A stretch of DNA of 64,000 nt from Chryseobacterium aahli (GTDB taxonomy: Bacteria > Bacteroidota > Bacteroidia > Flavobacteriales > Weeksellaceae): NCBI RefSeq assembly GCF_022699665.1, contig NZ_JALDNB010000008.1, positions 124,001 through 188,000 on the forward strand, read 5' to 3'. Both the position numbers and the translations under genes were made by a program. The notes beneath the pieces were generated by a model. The model had not been told where the DNA came from, ran no database searches, and was given only the letters and a program-made list of their open reading frames with translations. This document shows positions 46,591 to 55,120 of this stretch, piece by piece. The first letter of the stretch is position 1, and each line of letters starts with the position of its first letter.

Positions 46591-47805
46591 ATGGCAAAGG
46601 AAACGTTTAATCGTAACAAACCACACTTGAACATTGGTACTATTGGTCACGTTGACCATGGTAAAACTACACTTACTGCAGCTATTTCTGCTGTATTGGC
46701 TAGCAAAGGTCTTGCTGAGAAAAAAGATTTCTCTGCTATTGACTCTGCTCCAGAAGAAAAAGAAAGAGGTATTACTATCAATACTGCTCACATCGAATAC
46801 GAAACTGAAAAAAGACATTACGCTCACGTTGACTGTCCAGGTCACGCGGATTACGTAAAGAACATGGTAACTGGTGCTGCTCAGATGGACGGTGCTATCG
46901 TTGTATGTGCTGCTACAGACGGACCAATGCCTCAAACTAGAGAGCATATTCTTCTATGTCGTCAGGTAAACGTACCTAGAATCGTTGTTTTCATGAACAA
47001 AGTTGACATGGTAGATGATGCTGAGTTATTAGAGCTTGTTGAAATGGAATTGAGAGACTTATTGTCTACTTATGATTTCGACGGAGATAACTCTCCAGTA
47101 ATTCAAGGTTCTGCACTTGGTGCTCTTACAGCTGCTACTGCAGAAGGAGGTGCTAAGACTGATGACCAATGGTTCAAATCTGTTGAGCAATTAATGGATG
47201 CTGTTGACGAATGGATCGAGCAACCACCAAGAGATACTGATAAGCCATTCTTGATGCCAATCGAAGACGTATTCTCTATTACTGGTAGAGGTACTGTTGC
47301 AACTGGTAGAATCGAAGCTGGTATTATCAACACAGGAGATCCTGTAGATATCATCGGTATGGGTGAAGAGAAATTAACTTCTACTATTACAGGAGTTGAA
47401 ATGTTTAGAAAAATCCTAGATAGAGGAGAAGCTGGAGATAACGTAGGTCTATTGTTGAGAGGTATTGAAAAAACTGACATCAAGAGAGGTATGGTTATCG
47501 CTAAGAAAGATTCTGTGAAGCCTCACAAGAAATTCAAAGCTTCAGTTTATATCCTTTCTAAAGAAGAAGGTGGACGTCACACTCCATTCCACAACAAATA
47601 CCGTCCTCAGTTCTACGTAAGAACTACTGACGTTACAGGTGAAATCTTCTTACCAGAAGGTGTAGAAATGGTAATGCCTGGTGATAACTTAGAGATCACT
47701 GTAGAATTGTTACAGCCAATCGCTCTTAACGTAGGTCTTAGATTTGCAATCAGAGAAGGAGGTAGAACAGTTGGTTCAGGTCAGGTTACTGAAATCTTAG
47801 ACTAA
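46591..47805 (+). CDS. tuf: Elongation factor Tu
   Basis: EF-Tu delivers aminoacyl-tRNA to the ribosome with GTP. The 404-residue sequence has G1 GHVDHGKTT (residues 19-27), G2 KERGITI, G3 DCPGHADY, G4 MNKVDMVDD and the three-domain layout. It is about 9 residues longer than the E. coli protein because of a small insertion around 180-192 ([15 protein letters not shown]). Codon use is markedly tuned (GCT, GGT, AAC), as expected for a very highly expressed gene. A hairpin and tRNA-Trp follow. Confidence 0.98.
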   Translation: MAKETFNRNKPHLNIGTIGHVDHGKTTLTAAISAVLASKGLAEKKDFSAIDSAPEEKERGITINTAHIEYETEKRHYAHVDCPGHADYVKNMVTGAAQMDGAIVVCAATDGPMPQTREHILLCRQVNVPRIVVFMNKVDMVDDAELLELVEMELRDLLSTYDFDGDNSPVIQGSALGALTAATAEGGAKTDDQWFKSVEQLMDAVDEWIEQPPRDTDKPFLMPIEDVFSITGRGTVATGRIEAGIINTGDPVDIIGMGEEKLTSTITGVEMFRKILDRGEAGDNVGLLLRGIEKTDIKRGMVIAKKDSVKPHKKFKASVYILSKEEGGRHTPFHNKYRPQFYVRTTDVTGEIFLPEGVEMVMPGDNLEITVELLQPIALNVGLRFAIREGGRTVGSGQVTEILD

Positions 47806-47821
47806 TCATCTTAATATAATT

Positions 47822-47852
47822 AAAGTTCCGTAAGGAAACTTACGGAACTTTT
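47822..47852 (+). terminator. Hairpin after tuf, weak terminator
   Basis: A 13-bp perfect stem AAAGTTCCGTAAG/CTTACGGAACTTT with GAAA loop lies 16 nt after the tuf stop. Only four T residues follow, so partial read-through into tRNA-Trp and secE is likely, or it serves as a processing site. Confidence 0.65.
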
Positions 47853-47857
47853 AATCT

Positions 47858-47928
47858 ACGGGCATCGTCCAATGGTAGGATACCGGTCTCCAACACCGTT
47901 GATCAGGGTTCGAATCCTTGTGCCCGTG
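47858..47928 (+). tRNA. tRNA-Trp (CCA)
   Basis: 71 nt: acceptor ACGGGCA/TGCCCGT, T arm CAGGG/TCCTTG-side with TTCGAAT, anticodon loop CTCCAAC (anticodon CCA). It lies between tuf and secE, the typical bacterial tuf-trnW-secE order. CCA is not encoded. Confidence 0.95.
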
Positions 47929-47941
47929 CAAAAAGAAAATA

Positions 47942-48145
47942 ATGAGCTTAGTAGAATTTTTAAAAGGTTCTTATCACGAATTTAGACACAAAGTAGAGTG
48001 GCCAAAGTGGTCTGACTTACAGTCTTCAACTATTGTTGTTACTGTAGCAACTGTTATTTTGGCATTGTTTACCTTTGGCGTTGATGAATTGTTTTCAAAA
48101 TCAATCAGCAACATCATCGGAATACTAATCAATACCTTCAACTAA
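47942..48145 (+). CDS. secE: Preprotein translocase subunit SecE
   Basis: 67 residues with an amphipathic N-terminal helix (MSLVEFLKGSYHEFRHKVEW), the conserved PKWSDLQSSTIVV and one transmembrane helix (VVTVATVILALFTFGVDEL). This single-span form is the short SecE seen outside enterobacteria. It stabilises SecY in the Sec channel. A GTG/ATG-like frame upstream (47918) overlaps tRNA-Trp and is not real; the ATG at 47942 starts the conserved helix. nusG follows after 17 nt. Confidence 0.93.
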   Translation: MSLVEFLKGSYHEFRHKVEWPKWSDLQSSTIVVTVATVILALFTFGVDELFSKSISNIIGILINTFN

Positions 48146-48162
48146 TAAAGTATTTTCCCATA

Positions 48163-48705
48163 ATGAGCGAATTGAAATGGTATGTGCTGAAAGCGATCAG
48201 CGGACAGGAAAATAAAGTGAAAAACTATATTGAGACAGAAATCAAGCGTTTAGGGTTTGAGCAGTATGTTACTCAGGTAGTGATTCCTATGGAAAAGGTT
48301 ATTCAGCTTAGAAATGGGAAGAAAGTACCAAAAGAAAGACCATACTATCCTGGTTATTTGATGGTAGAAGCAGAGTTGATGGGAGAGATTCCTCACGTGA
48401 TCAAAAACATTCCTGGTGTGATTTCTTTCTTGAGTTTAACCAAAGGTGGAGATCCTGTCCCAATGAGAAAATCTGAGGTCAACAGAATGCTTGGCAGAAT
48501 GGATGAACTTTCAGAATTTGCTTCAGATGCAGAAATGCCATTCATCGTTGGTGAAAACGTGAAAGTAATTGATGGACCATTCAATGGTTTCAACGGTACA
48601 GTAGAGAAAATCTTGGAAGACAAGAAGAAAGTAGAAGTTTCTGTTTTAATCTTCGGAAGAAAAACTCCAATGGAACTAAGCTTTTCACAAGTCGAAAAAG
48701 TATAA
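48163..48705 (+). CDS. nusG: Transcription termination/antitermination protein NusG
   Basis: NusG binds RNA polymerase and modulates pausing and coupling to translation. 180 residues: the NGN domain starting MSELKWYVLKAISGQENKVK, with the conserved RPYYPGYLMVEAEL, and a KOW domain near the C-terminus (VGENVKVIDGPFNGFNGTVEKI). Normal length. It is followed by a strong terminator, so the rplK operon is transcribed separately here. Confidence 0.97.
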   Translation: MSELKWYVLKAISGQENKVKNYIETEIKRLGFEQYVTQVVIPMEKVIQLRNGKKVPKERPYYPGYLMVEAELMGEIPHVIKNIPGVISFLSLTKGGDPVPMRKSEVNRMLGRMDELSEFASDAEMPFIVGENVKVIDGPFNGFNGTVEKILEDKKKVEVSVLIFGRKTPMELSFSQVEKV

Positions 48706-48722
48706 AAATACATTATAAATAT

Positions 48723-48758
48723 AAAAAGAGGATGCTTTTCAAAAGCATCCTCTTTTTT
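48723..48758 (+). terminator. Strong terminator after nusG
   Basis: A stem GAGGATGCTTTT (48728-48739) with AAAAGCATCCTC (48741-48752), flanked by A and T tracts. It separates secE-nusG from the following membrane protein and ribosomal genes. Confidence 0.9.
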
Positions 48759-48774
48759 CTATAAAATTAAGAAT

Positions 48775-49911
48775 GTGATATTATTTACGAAAAAAAATAA
48801 CCTTTTTTTATTGTATTGCTTTTTTTTAATTATTATCTTTTTTTATCTAGTATTAAAATTATACGGAAAAGCAACATTATCTATCCATGAATGGACTATG
48901 TCTGACTGGCTGGTCAATTACCAAGATGGAGGTTTTAAGCGTAGAGGTCTTACCGGTAGTATTTTTTTTGCATTGCAAGACCTATTCGGAATATCGCTAC
49001 CTTTTCAGGTTTTTATTGTTCAAGTTATTTTTTATATTCTTATTTTTTATTCATATTTTAAGCTGTTAATTGATAAGAAAATAGATTGGAATATTTTAGT
49101 ATTGCTATGTTCTCCACTATGTTTTATGTATTTCCCAATCAATTTGTCTTATTCAGGGAAAAGAGAGATTGTTCTCTTTACGCTTGCAGCGTATTTTGCA
49201 TTGGGTAGAATGACCATTCTCAAAGAAAGAATCTTTATAGTTTTATTCTGTGTAGGATTGTTTCTCCATGAAATGTTTTATTTCTTTTTGCCATTTTTTA
49301 TTGCAATACACATTTTTAAAACAAGAGAAAAGAAATATTCCTTTTGGATGCTTTTTTTCGTTTTATCTACTATTACAGTTGGGATTATATTTTTTTTCGG
49401 GAAAGAAATTAATTGTGGGAAAAGTTTAGAAATTATAGGCAAACGAGGTGTGATTTTTGGAAGAAACAATATTTTCATTTATAATTTTTGGGATGGTATA
49501 GAATTAATTAAAAAAGAAATTATTTCCTATTCTCTATTCATTTTAGAGCTTATTATTGAAGTTTTAATGTTTCTTTTTTATCTCTTTATATTTTATAAAA
49601 ACAAATTTTATACTTTTTTTAGGTTTGTTATCATAAGCTTTATCTGGGTGTCACCTTTGTATTTTTTGGGAATTGATTGGTATCGTTGGAATCACATATA
49701 TTCTATGCTCTTATTAATCGTTTTGATAACCTTATTGCCTGATAATGAAGGTAATGATAAAATCTCATTTAATCAGAATGTTTTTATTAAGAAATTTCTC
49801 GTTGTTAACATCTTCTTTTTTATCTTTTTTTTCATCCATATACAATATGATGGGAGAGGACTTTCGTTAAAAAAAGTAAAAGATTATTATTTTTCCAAAT
49901 TTCATTCTTAA
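48775..49911 (+). CDS. Hypothetical polytopic membrane protein inserted between nusG and rplK
   Basis: 378 residues, very rich in F, I, L and K, starting with GTG (an overlapping ATG is out of frame). About 9-10 hydrophobic helices are visible, beginning LFLLYCFFLIIIFFYLVLKL, with a conserved-looking periplasmic segment SDWLVNYQDGGFKRRGLTGS after helix 1 and LSYSGKREIVLFTLAAYFAL, SLIWVSPLYFLGIDWYRW-like patterns later (the latter around residues 290-310). Layout and the basic loop after helix 1 resemble EpsG/Wzy-type polysaccharide polymerases or other sugar-polymer membrane proteins, but I cannot name a family. It splits the normally contiguous nusG-rplK junction and is more AT-rich than its neighbours. 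Confidence 0.65.
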   Translation: MILFTKKNNLFLLYCFFLIIIFFYLVLKLYGKATLSIHEWTMSDWLVNYQDGGFKRRGLTGSIFFALQDLFGISLPFQVFIVQVIFYILIFYSYFKLLIDKKIDWNILVLLCSPLCFMYFPINLSYSGKREIVLFTLAAYFALGRMTILKERIFIVLFCVGLFLHEMFYFFLPFFIAIHIFKTREKKYSFWMLFFVLSTITVGIIFFFGKEINCGKSLEIIGKRGVIFGRNNIFIYNFWDGIELIKKEIISYSLFILELIIEVLMFLFYLFIFYKNKFYTFFRFVIISFIWVSPLYFLGIDWYRWNHIYSMLLLIVLITLLPDNEGNDKISFNQNVFIKKFLVVNIFFFIFFFIHIQYDGRGLSLKKVKDYYFSKFHS

Positions 49912-50005
49912 TAAAATTATTTTCTATTTCGTTACTGAGAATCACTATGTTTCAAATGGGGGATGTAAAATATTTCAATTATCTTGTTAAAAATCAAATA
50001 ATTAA

Positions 50006-50036
50006 TTTGCTAATTAAAAAATATTTCATAATTTTG
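50006..50036 (+). promoter_or_regulatory. Promoter of the rplKAJL operon
   Basis: TTTG (50006-50009), 19-nt spacer and TAATTTTG (50029-50036) match the Bacteroidota consensus. A leader of about 90 nt follows before rplK, with possible pairing of GTAGGTTTAC and GTAACCTGC (50047-50078); whether L1 or L10 binds it is unknown. Confidence 0.85.
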
Positions 50037-50134
50037 CAGTCCGAAAAGTAGGTTTACTTTATGTGAGTGCGGTAACCTGCTGAATAATAAATGCTTCCAA
50101 ACTCATTAATTATTCAATTTTTAAAAAACAAACA

Positions 50135-50578
50135 ATGGCTAAAAAAGTCTTTAAAATGGTTAAGCTCCAAGTAAAAGGAGGAGCAGCAAACCCATCTCCA
50201 CCAGTTGGTCCGGCATTAGGTTCTGCAGGTGTGAACATCATGGAGTTTTGTAAACAATTTAACGGAAGAACTCAGGATAAGCCAGGTCAAGTTTTACCTG
50301 TAGTTATTACAGTGTACGAAGACAAATCTTTTGAATTCGTTATTAAAACTCCACCTGCAGCAATTCAGTTAATGGATGCAGCTAAAATCAAAGGAGGATC
50401 CGGTGAACCAAACAGAAACAAAGTAGGTGCTGTATCTTGGGCGCAAGTTCAAAAAATCGCTGAAGATAAAATGACAGATCTTAACTGTTTTACTTTGGAC
50501 TCAGCTCTTTCTATGGTTGCAGGTACTGCTAGATCTATGGGATTAAGAGTAACAGGAACTAAACCAACTAACGCTTAA
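50135..50578 (+). CDS. rplK: 50S ribosomal protein L11
   Basis: L11 forms the GTPase-associated stalk base with 23S rRNA. 147 residues: N-terminal domain [20 protein letters not shown] with [19 protein letters not shown], and the RNA-binding C-terminal domain [20 protein letters not shown]. First gene of rplKAJL, 11 nt before rplA. Confidence 0.98.
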   Translation: MAKKVFKMVKLQVKGGAANPSPPVGPALGSAGVNIMEFCKQFNGRTQDKPGQVLPVVITVYEDKSFEFVIKTPPAAIQLMDAAKIKGGSGEPNRNKVGAVSWAQVQKIAEDKMTDLNCFTLDSALSMVAGTARSMGLRVTGTKPTNA

Positions 50579-50589
50579 AACTAAGAGAA

Positions 50590-51282
50590 ATGGCAAAATT
50601 GACTAAAAAGCAAAAGGAAGCTTTAAGCAAAGTAGAAAAAGGAAGAATTTATAACCTTGAAGAAGGTGCTGCTCTTGTAAAAGAAGTAAACACTGCAAAG
50701 TTTGATGCTTCTGTAGATATCGCTGTAAGATTGGGTGTAGACCCAAGAAAAGCAAACCAAATGGTAAGAGGTGTAGTATCTCTTCCTCACGGTACTGGTA
50801 AAGATGTTAAAGTTTTGGCTTTAGTAACTCCAGATAAAGAAGCTGAAGCTAAAGCAGCTGGTGCTGATTATGTAGGTCTTGACGAATATTTACAAAAAAT
50901 AAAAGATGGTTGGACAGATGTTGACGTTATTGTTACTATGCCAGCTGTTATGGGTAAATTAGGACCTTTGGGTAGAGTATTAGGACCAAGAGGTTTGATG
51001 CCTAACCCAAAATCAGGTACTGTAACTATGGAAATTGGTAAAGCAGTAACTGAGGTAAAAGCTGGTAAAATTGACTTTAAAGTAGACAAATACGGTATTA
51101 TCCACGCTGGTATTGGTAAAGTATCTTTCGATGCTGCTAAAATCAAGGAGAATGCTCAGGAATTAATCTCTACTTTGATCAAAATGAAACCAACTGCTGC
51201 TAAAGGTACTTATGTGAAGAGCATTTATTTGTCTTCTACAATGAGCCCGGGTATTGCAATTGATAGTAAATCTGTTAACTAA
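50590..51282 (+). CDS. rplA: 50S ribosomal protein L1
   Basis: L1 builds the mobile L1 stalk near the E site and often represses its own operon. 230 residues with [20 protein letters not shown], the signature [16 protein letters not shown] and the C-terminal domain [20 protein letters not shown]. Between rplK (11 nt) and rplJ (17 nt). Confidence 0.98.
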   Translation: MAKLTKKQKEALSKVEKGRIYNLEEGAALVKEVNTAKFDASVDIAVRLGVDPRKANQMVRGVVSLPHGTGKDVKVLALVTPDKEAEAKAAGADYVGLDEYLQKIKDGWTDVDVIVTMPAVMGKLGPLGRVLGPRGLMPNPKSGTVTMEIGKAVTEVKAGKIDFKVDKYGIIHAGIGKVSFDAAKIKENAQELISTLIKMKPTAAKGTYVKSIYLSSTMSPGIAIDSKSVN

Positions 51283-51299
51283 TTATAATCCTTAAGACA

Positions 51300-51914
51300 A
51301 TGACAAAAGACCAAAAAGTTGTAGCAATACAAGAGATCAAAGATTTGCTTCAGGATGCTAAAGTAGTTTATGTAGCAGATCTAGACGGTTTGAACGCTGC
51401 AAAATCTTCTGACTTCAGAAGACAAGCTTTCAAGCAAAATATCAAAGTAAAAGTTGTGAAAAACACACTTTTGCAAAAAGCAATGGAACAGATTGAAGGA
51501 GTAGATTACTCTGAAATGTTCGAAACTTTCAAAGGGAACACTGCATTAATGATTGCTGAAACAGCTAACGCTCCTGCAAAATTAATCAAAGACTTTAGAA
51601 AAAAAGAAGAGAAGCCGGCTTTAAAATCTGCTTTTGTACAAGAAACTTTCTATGTTGGTGACAACAATCTAGATGCTTTAGTAAGCATTAAGTCTAGAGA
51701 AGAAATGATCGGTGAAATCATCGGATTACTTCAGTCTCCAATTCAAAGAGTTGTTTCTGCTCTTCAAAACAAATCTGAAACGGTAGAAGCTAAAGCTGAA
51801 GAAGCTGCTGCACCTGCTGTAGAAGAAACTCCTGCTGTAGAAGAAACTCCTGCTGAGGCTGCTCCAGAAGCTCCTGCTGCAGAAAGCACTGAGGAAACTC
51901 CAGCTGCTGAATAA
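51300..51914 (+). CDS. rplJ: 50S ribosomal protein L10 with expanded acidic tail
   Basis: L10 anchors the L7/L12 dimers at the stalk. The globular part (about 1-165) includes DAKVVYVADLDGLNAAKSSD, FRKKEEKPALKSAFVQETF and the L7/L12-binding helix ending VVSALQNKSETVEAKAEE. About 38 residues of an Ala/Pro/Glu tail follow, with PAVEETP units and further EETP. L10 is usually about 165-175 aa, so the tail is an addition. Its DNA shows an 18-nt tandem duplication (51813-51830 and 51831-51848). Confidence 0.97.
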   Translation: MTKDQKVVAIQEIKDLLQDAKVVYVADLDGLNAAKSSDFRRQAFKQNIKVKVVKNTLLQKAMEQIEGVDYSEMFETFKGNTALMIAETANAPAKLIKDFRKKEEKPALKSAFVQETFYVGDNNLDALVSIKSREEMIGEIIGLLQSPIQRVVSALQNKSETVEAKAEEAAAPAVEETPAVEETPAEAAPEAPAAESTEETPAAE

Positions 51915-51960
51915 TTACTCTCAAAAAATTAAATAAATAATCAACAAAAACATTACAACA

Positions 51961-52326
51961 ATGTCAGATTTAAAAAATTTAGCTGAAACGCTAGTAAACT
52001 TAACAGTAAAAGACGTAAATGAATTAGCTACTATCCTTAAGGATGAGTACGGAATCGAGCCAGCTGCTGCTGCAGTTGTTATGGCTGGTCCTGGTGCTGA
52101 AGCTGCTGAAGAAAAAACAGAATTCGATGTAATTCTTAAAGCTGCTGGTGCTTCTAAATTGGCTATCGTTAAATTGGTAAAAGATTTAACTGGTGCTGGT
52201 CTTAAAGAAGCTAAAGATATCGTAGATGGAGCTCCTGCTGCAATCAAAACTGGTATCTCTAAAGACGAAGCTGAAGCTCTTAAGAAGCAATTAGAAGAAG
52301 CTGGTGCTGAAGTAGAATTGAAATAA
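51961..52326 (+). CDS. rplL: 50S ribosomal protein L7/L12
   Basis: The flexible stalk protein that recruits translation factors. 121 residues: N-terminal dimerisation domain ([20 protein letters not shown]), Ala-rich hinge ([18 protein letters not shown]), and the factor-binding C-terminal domain [20 protein letters not shown] with [17 protein letters not shown]. Ends the operon before a terminator. Confidence 0.98.
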   Translation: MSDLKNLAETLVNLTVKDVNELATILKDEYGIEPAAAAVVMAGPGAEAAEEKTEFDVILKAAGASKLAIVKLVKDLTGAGLKEAKDIVDGAPAAIKTGISKDEAEALKKQLEEAGAEVELK

Positions 52327-52346
52327 TTTTCAATTTTTAAATATAA

Positions 52347-52380
52347 GAAAGCGATAAACTTAGTTTATCGCTTTTTTTTT
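52347..52380 (+). terminator. Terminator of the rplKAJL operon
   Basis: Stem AAGCGATAAACT (52349-52360) with AGTTTATCGCTT (52362-52373), followed by T7 or more. Confidence 0.9.
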
Positions 52381-52651
52381 GTACTATTTCTGGAATTTAC
52401 CGACAGCAACTACGTAAAATTTTGATGTGCAAATAGATTGTAGATCATCGCATTTTTTGGTGATGAAAACTAGAGCTGTATGGATGATTAGCTACCAGCC
52501 ATTCTTAACGGAACATTTTAGGAAATATCAAAAGGGTTAAATTTTTACCGCTTCTTTTACTCTTCAGTTGATAAATTTTATAACATAAATTTTTCTGTAA
52601 AATTTACTATTGTTGATATATATCATTTTTAGGATTTCTTAACATATTGAT
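52381..52651. other. Gene-free region between rplL and the first leader unit
   Basis: No coding frame or RNA gene is recognised. It ends in the promoter of the first FSVRPPP-family gene. Confidence 0.5.
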
Positions 52652-52684
52652 TTTGAACTAAAACACATAGTTTTTCTATTTTTG
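52652..52684 (+). promoter_or_regulatory. Promoter of secreted-protein unit 1
   Basis: TTTG (52652-52655), 21-nt spacer and TATTTTTG (52677-52684). The first codon of the leader gene is only 16 nt after the -7 box, giving a 5' untranslated region of about 10 nt. Confidence 0.75.
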
Positions 52685-52700
52685 CAAAACAGTAGGTATT

Positions 52701-53372
52701 TTGAATAGTGATGGGTTACATATATGCAGAAGTTCTAAGAACTTTAGTGGTGAAAGTTTTAAATTTTTGCTGCGTTTTCTTGGATTCATTATTTTCCTAT
52801 TTCAGTTTCAGTTTTTAAATGCACAAGAGTCTTCACAAGAAGAACACACAGATACAGCATTCATTTTTGTAGACCGAAATGTAGTTGTATTTTCTAAAGA
52901 TGAAAGCTTCAACAAAAAGCTCAGATATAAAGAAGCTGCCTTATCAGAAGAAGGTTTTGAAAAATCACATTCAACTGCACAAAATTCTTCTAGTAAGAAT
53001 AAGCAAGCTGCACAAGATCTTACGGAAGAAGTCAGATTGACGCAAGAAAAAAAGAAGCAAATAACTCTTGAAGAGGTTAAACTAGAAATTCAAAAATTCG
53101 AAAGAAAAAATAAATCTTCTTTAAACAAAGAATTTTACCCGCCACAATCTTCAGATAAATTTTCCGGTTCTAAGTCTAATACTAAAGATTATATTGCCCC
53201 CAAACCTTCTAATCAGAATGTTTGTAAACAAGTATGTTTTTTAGATTTTTTTTTAATCAAGAAAGCGTTGGGCTTTCTGCATACCCAAAAATTCTTTTAT
53301 TATAACAATAAATCTTTCGATGATTGTTTTTCTAATGTCTTCTCTGTAAGGCCGCCTCCTATTTATTCTTAA
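52701..53372 (+). CDS. FSVRPPP-family exported leader protein 1 (unrecognised family)
   Basis: 223 residues from TTG; no ATG, GTG or CTG-type Met codon occurs in frame before the signal peptide (FKFLLRFLGFIIFLFQFQFLNAQ). Then FVDRNVVVFSKDESFNKK, a charged coiled-coil-prone region (about 95-145, QEKKKQITLEEVKLEIQKFE), and the end FFYYNNKSFDDCFSNV followed by FSVRPPPIYS. FSVRPPP is encoded at 53340-53360, four codons before the stop counting the stop. Two paralogs (56077, 61339) share this layout. The proline-rich, near-terminal RPPP in an exported protein ahead of secreted-protein genes suggests a secretion-sensing arrest peptide; that is inference. Confidence 0.75.
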   Translation: MNSDGLHICRSSKNFSGESFKFLLRFLGFIIFLFQFQFLNAQESSQEEHTDTAFIFVDRNVVVFSKDESFNKKLRYKEAALSEEGFEKSHSTAQNSSSKNKQAAQDLTEEVRLTQEKKKQITLEEVKLEIQKFERKNKSSLNKEFYPPQSSDKFSGSKSNTKDYIAPKPSNQNVCKQVCFLDFFLIKKALGFLHTQKFFYYNNKSFDDCFSNVFSVRPPPIYS

Positions 53373-53390
53373 TGTAACTTATTGTTCAAA

Positions 53391-53429
53391 AATACTTGTA
53401 CACTTTCTTTTAAGAGGAAGTGCAGTATT
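53391..53429 (+). promoter_or_regulatory. Hairpin between leader 1 and downstream gene
   Basis: Stem CACTTTCTT (53401-53409) with GAGGAAGTG (53414-53422), loop TTAA, extended by AATACT (53391-53396) with AGTATT (53424-53429). It lies 19 nt after the leader stop and 32 nt before the next ATG, with no T run, so it may control translation of the next gene. Confidence 0.5.
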
Positions 53430-53460
53430 TATTATTTACTATTTTTTTAAATTAATTTAT

Positions 53461-54267
53461 ATGAAAAATATATTCAAGCTTCTACCCTTGGTATTTATTA
53501 GCATGAGTATGAGCGCACAAGTAGGTATTAATACTACTGCGCCAAAATCTACACTCGATGTAAATGGAGATATTACACTTAGAAACGAACTTAGAATAGG
53601 AGGAACTAAAACAACAGATGGCACTCCGGGAACAAGCAATCAGATTCTTGTTTCGCAAGGTGATGATGTAGCTCCACAATGGAAAACGTCTAAGCTTGGT
53701 TTCTTTGAACAGAACGAATACAGAATTACTTATTCTAATGCGGTTACGGATGAAGTAGGAATCAACTTTGGTGATACTTCTGAAGGAGATGGTTTTACAA
53801 CTAGTGCTATAAACGAAAGTATATCTTCTGCAAATCCTGTTTGGACTGAAATTCCAGGATTAGCTTCTGGTTTTACTGTAAAAAATGCAGTCAACAGCAC
53901 AAATTTTTTATTTCAGACAGGATTAGAAATGTCTGATGTTGGAAATATTAATGATCAGTTCGTACGTTTTACATGCGGAATATTTATAGATGATCAATTA
54001 AGAGCAATCAGGGCAGATCAAATTAATGGTATAAATAATAAAGGTCAAAAAAACCAATCAATTTTTACGCTTAATTATACAATAAATAACTTGTCGGCAG
54101 GCAGTCATACAGCAAGAGTAGCTTGTAGAAGAATTGCTTCCAGCGCTGCAGGATATCATTTTTCGATTGGTAGAACGACTACTAATGGTACACAGGTGAC
54201 CAATAATTTCATGCTGAGATCAATTCTTAAGTTTGATGTAAGTGAACAGGTAAAAATAATTTATTAG
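53461..54267 (+). CDS. AQVGIN-type exported protein, paralog 1
   Basis: 268 residues with signal peptide MKNIFKLLPLVFISMSMSAQ. After cleavage comes VGINTTAPKSTLDVNGDITL, then RIGGTKTTDGTPGTSNQILV and APQWK, an N-terminal module very common in Flavobacteriia exported proteins and also reminiscent of tail-fibre-like repeats. The C-terminal half has FTCGIFIDDQLRAIRADQIN and NLSAGSHTARVACRR, shared by the two following genes. No sorting domain or enzyme motif is visible. Function unknown; a surface or secreted structural role is plausible. Next gene 5 nt downstream. Confidence 0.75.
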   Translation: MKNIFKLLPLVFISMSMSAQVGINTTAPKSTLDVNGDITLRNELRIGGTKTTDGTPGTSNQILVSQGDDVAPQWKTSKLGFFEQNEYRITYSNAVTDEVGINFGDTSEGDGFTTSAINESISSANPVWTEIPGLASGFTVKNAVNSTNFLFQTGLEMSDVGNINDQFVRFTCGIFIDDQLRAIRADQINGINNKGQKNQSIFTLNYTINNLSAGSHTARVACRRIASSAAGYHFSIGRTTTNGTQVTNNFMLRSILKFDVSEQVKIIY

Positions 54268-54272
54268 AAATT

Positions 54273-55106
54273 ATGCAGACAAAAAAATATATAATTTTTT
54301 TTATATCATTATTCATTAATGGTATGATATATTCACAGGGAGTTGTAAATCAGGTGGGTATAAACACAGAAACTCCTAGAGCCAGACTGGATGTGCAAGG
54401 TAATCTCAGCGTAAGAAACAGAATTTATTTAGGAGGAAGCGATACGGTAAACGGATTGCTGGGCGATGTAGGTACGGTATTGGTCTCGCAGGGTGTAAAT
54501 AATCCACCGGTTTGGAAGTTGATAAGAAGACCAGATTTTGATCCTTTTTTATATACAATTTTCAATAATGAAGCTAAAGAAACAATCAATGGAATTATTT
54601 TCGCAGCCAATTCGGCGGGTGCAGGATCTCAATTGCATATACTGGATCAAACGTTGACTAGTTTTGCCGGTACTGAGATTACAGAGTTAGAGCGTACTTT
54701 TCAAATTGATAATTCTGGAAATATAGCTATATTGACATTTGAAACAATTGCTCATCTAGAGTCTACGAATGTAAATAGGGCTGCAGATTTTTCATGTGGT
54801 GTTTTTGTAGATAATTTACTTAAAGGAATTAGGGTATATACCTTAAACCAGCCCGGAGCTGCTACATACCCTTTTTATACTTTCGATTTGGTTGCAGCAG
54901 CGCCAAATTTAACAGTAGGAAGTCATACTGCAAAAGTAGCTTGTAAAAAGAGAGCAAATATCAATGGTTTTACGGGGCAATTGGGAATTGGCAAGTCTAT
55001 ACCTGCAGGTGGTAATTTGAATGATTTTATGACCAAATCTTCTTTGGTAGTAGAAACCTACGAAAAACCAAGTTCTAGTAATACAGTCACTGTTTATAAC
55101 CCTTAA
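54273..55106 (+). CDS. AQVGIN-type exported protein, paralog 2
   Basis: 277 residues; signal peptide KYIIFFISLFINGMIYSQ. The N-terminal module reads VNQVGINTETPRARLDVQGN and YLGGSDTVNGLLGDVGTVLV with PPVWK; the C-terminal part has FSCGVFVDNLLKGIRVYTLN and NLTVGSHTAKVACKKRAN, clearly homologous to the neighbours. Starts 5 nt after the previous stop and ends 14 nt before the next start, so one transcript. Confidence 0.75.
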   Translation: MQTKKYIIFFISLFINGMIYSQGVVNQVGINTETPRARLDVQGNLSVRNRIYLGGSDTVNGLLGDVGTVLVSQGVNNPPVWKLIRRPDFDPFLYTIFNNEAKETINGIIFAANSAGAGSQLHILDQTLTSFAGTEITELERTFQIDNSGNIAILTFETIAHLESTNVNRAADFSCGVFVDNLLKGIRVYTLNQPGAATYPFYTFDLVAAAPNLTVGSHTAKVACKKRANINGFTGQLGIGKSIPAGGNLNDFMTKSSLVVETYEKPSSSNTVTVYNP

Positions 55107-55120
55107 TCACTTTATTTAAA

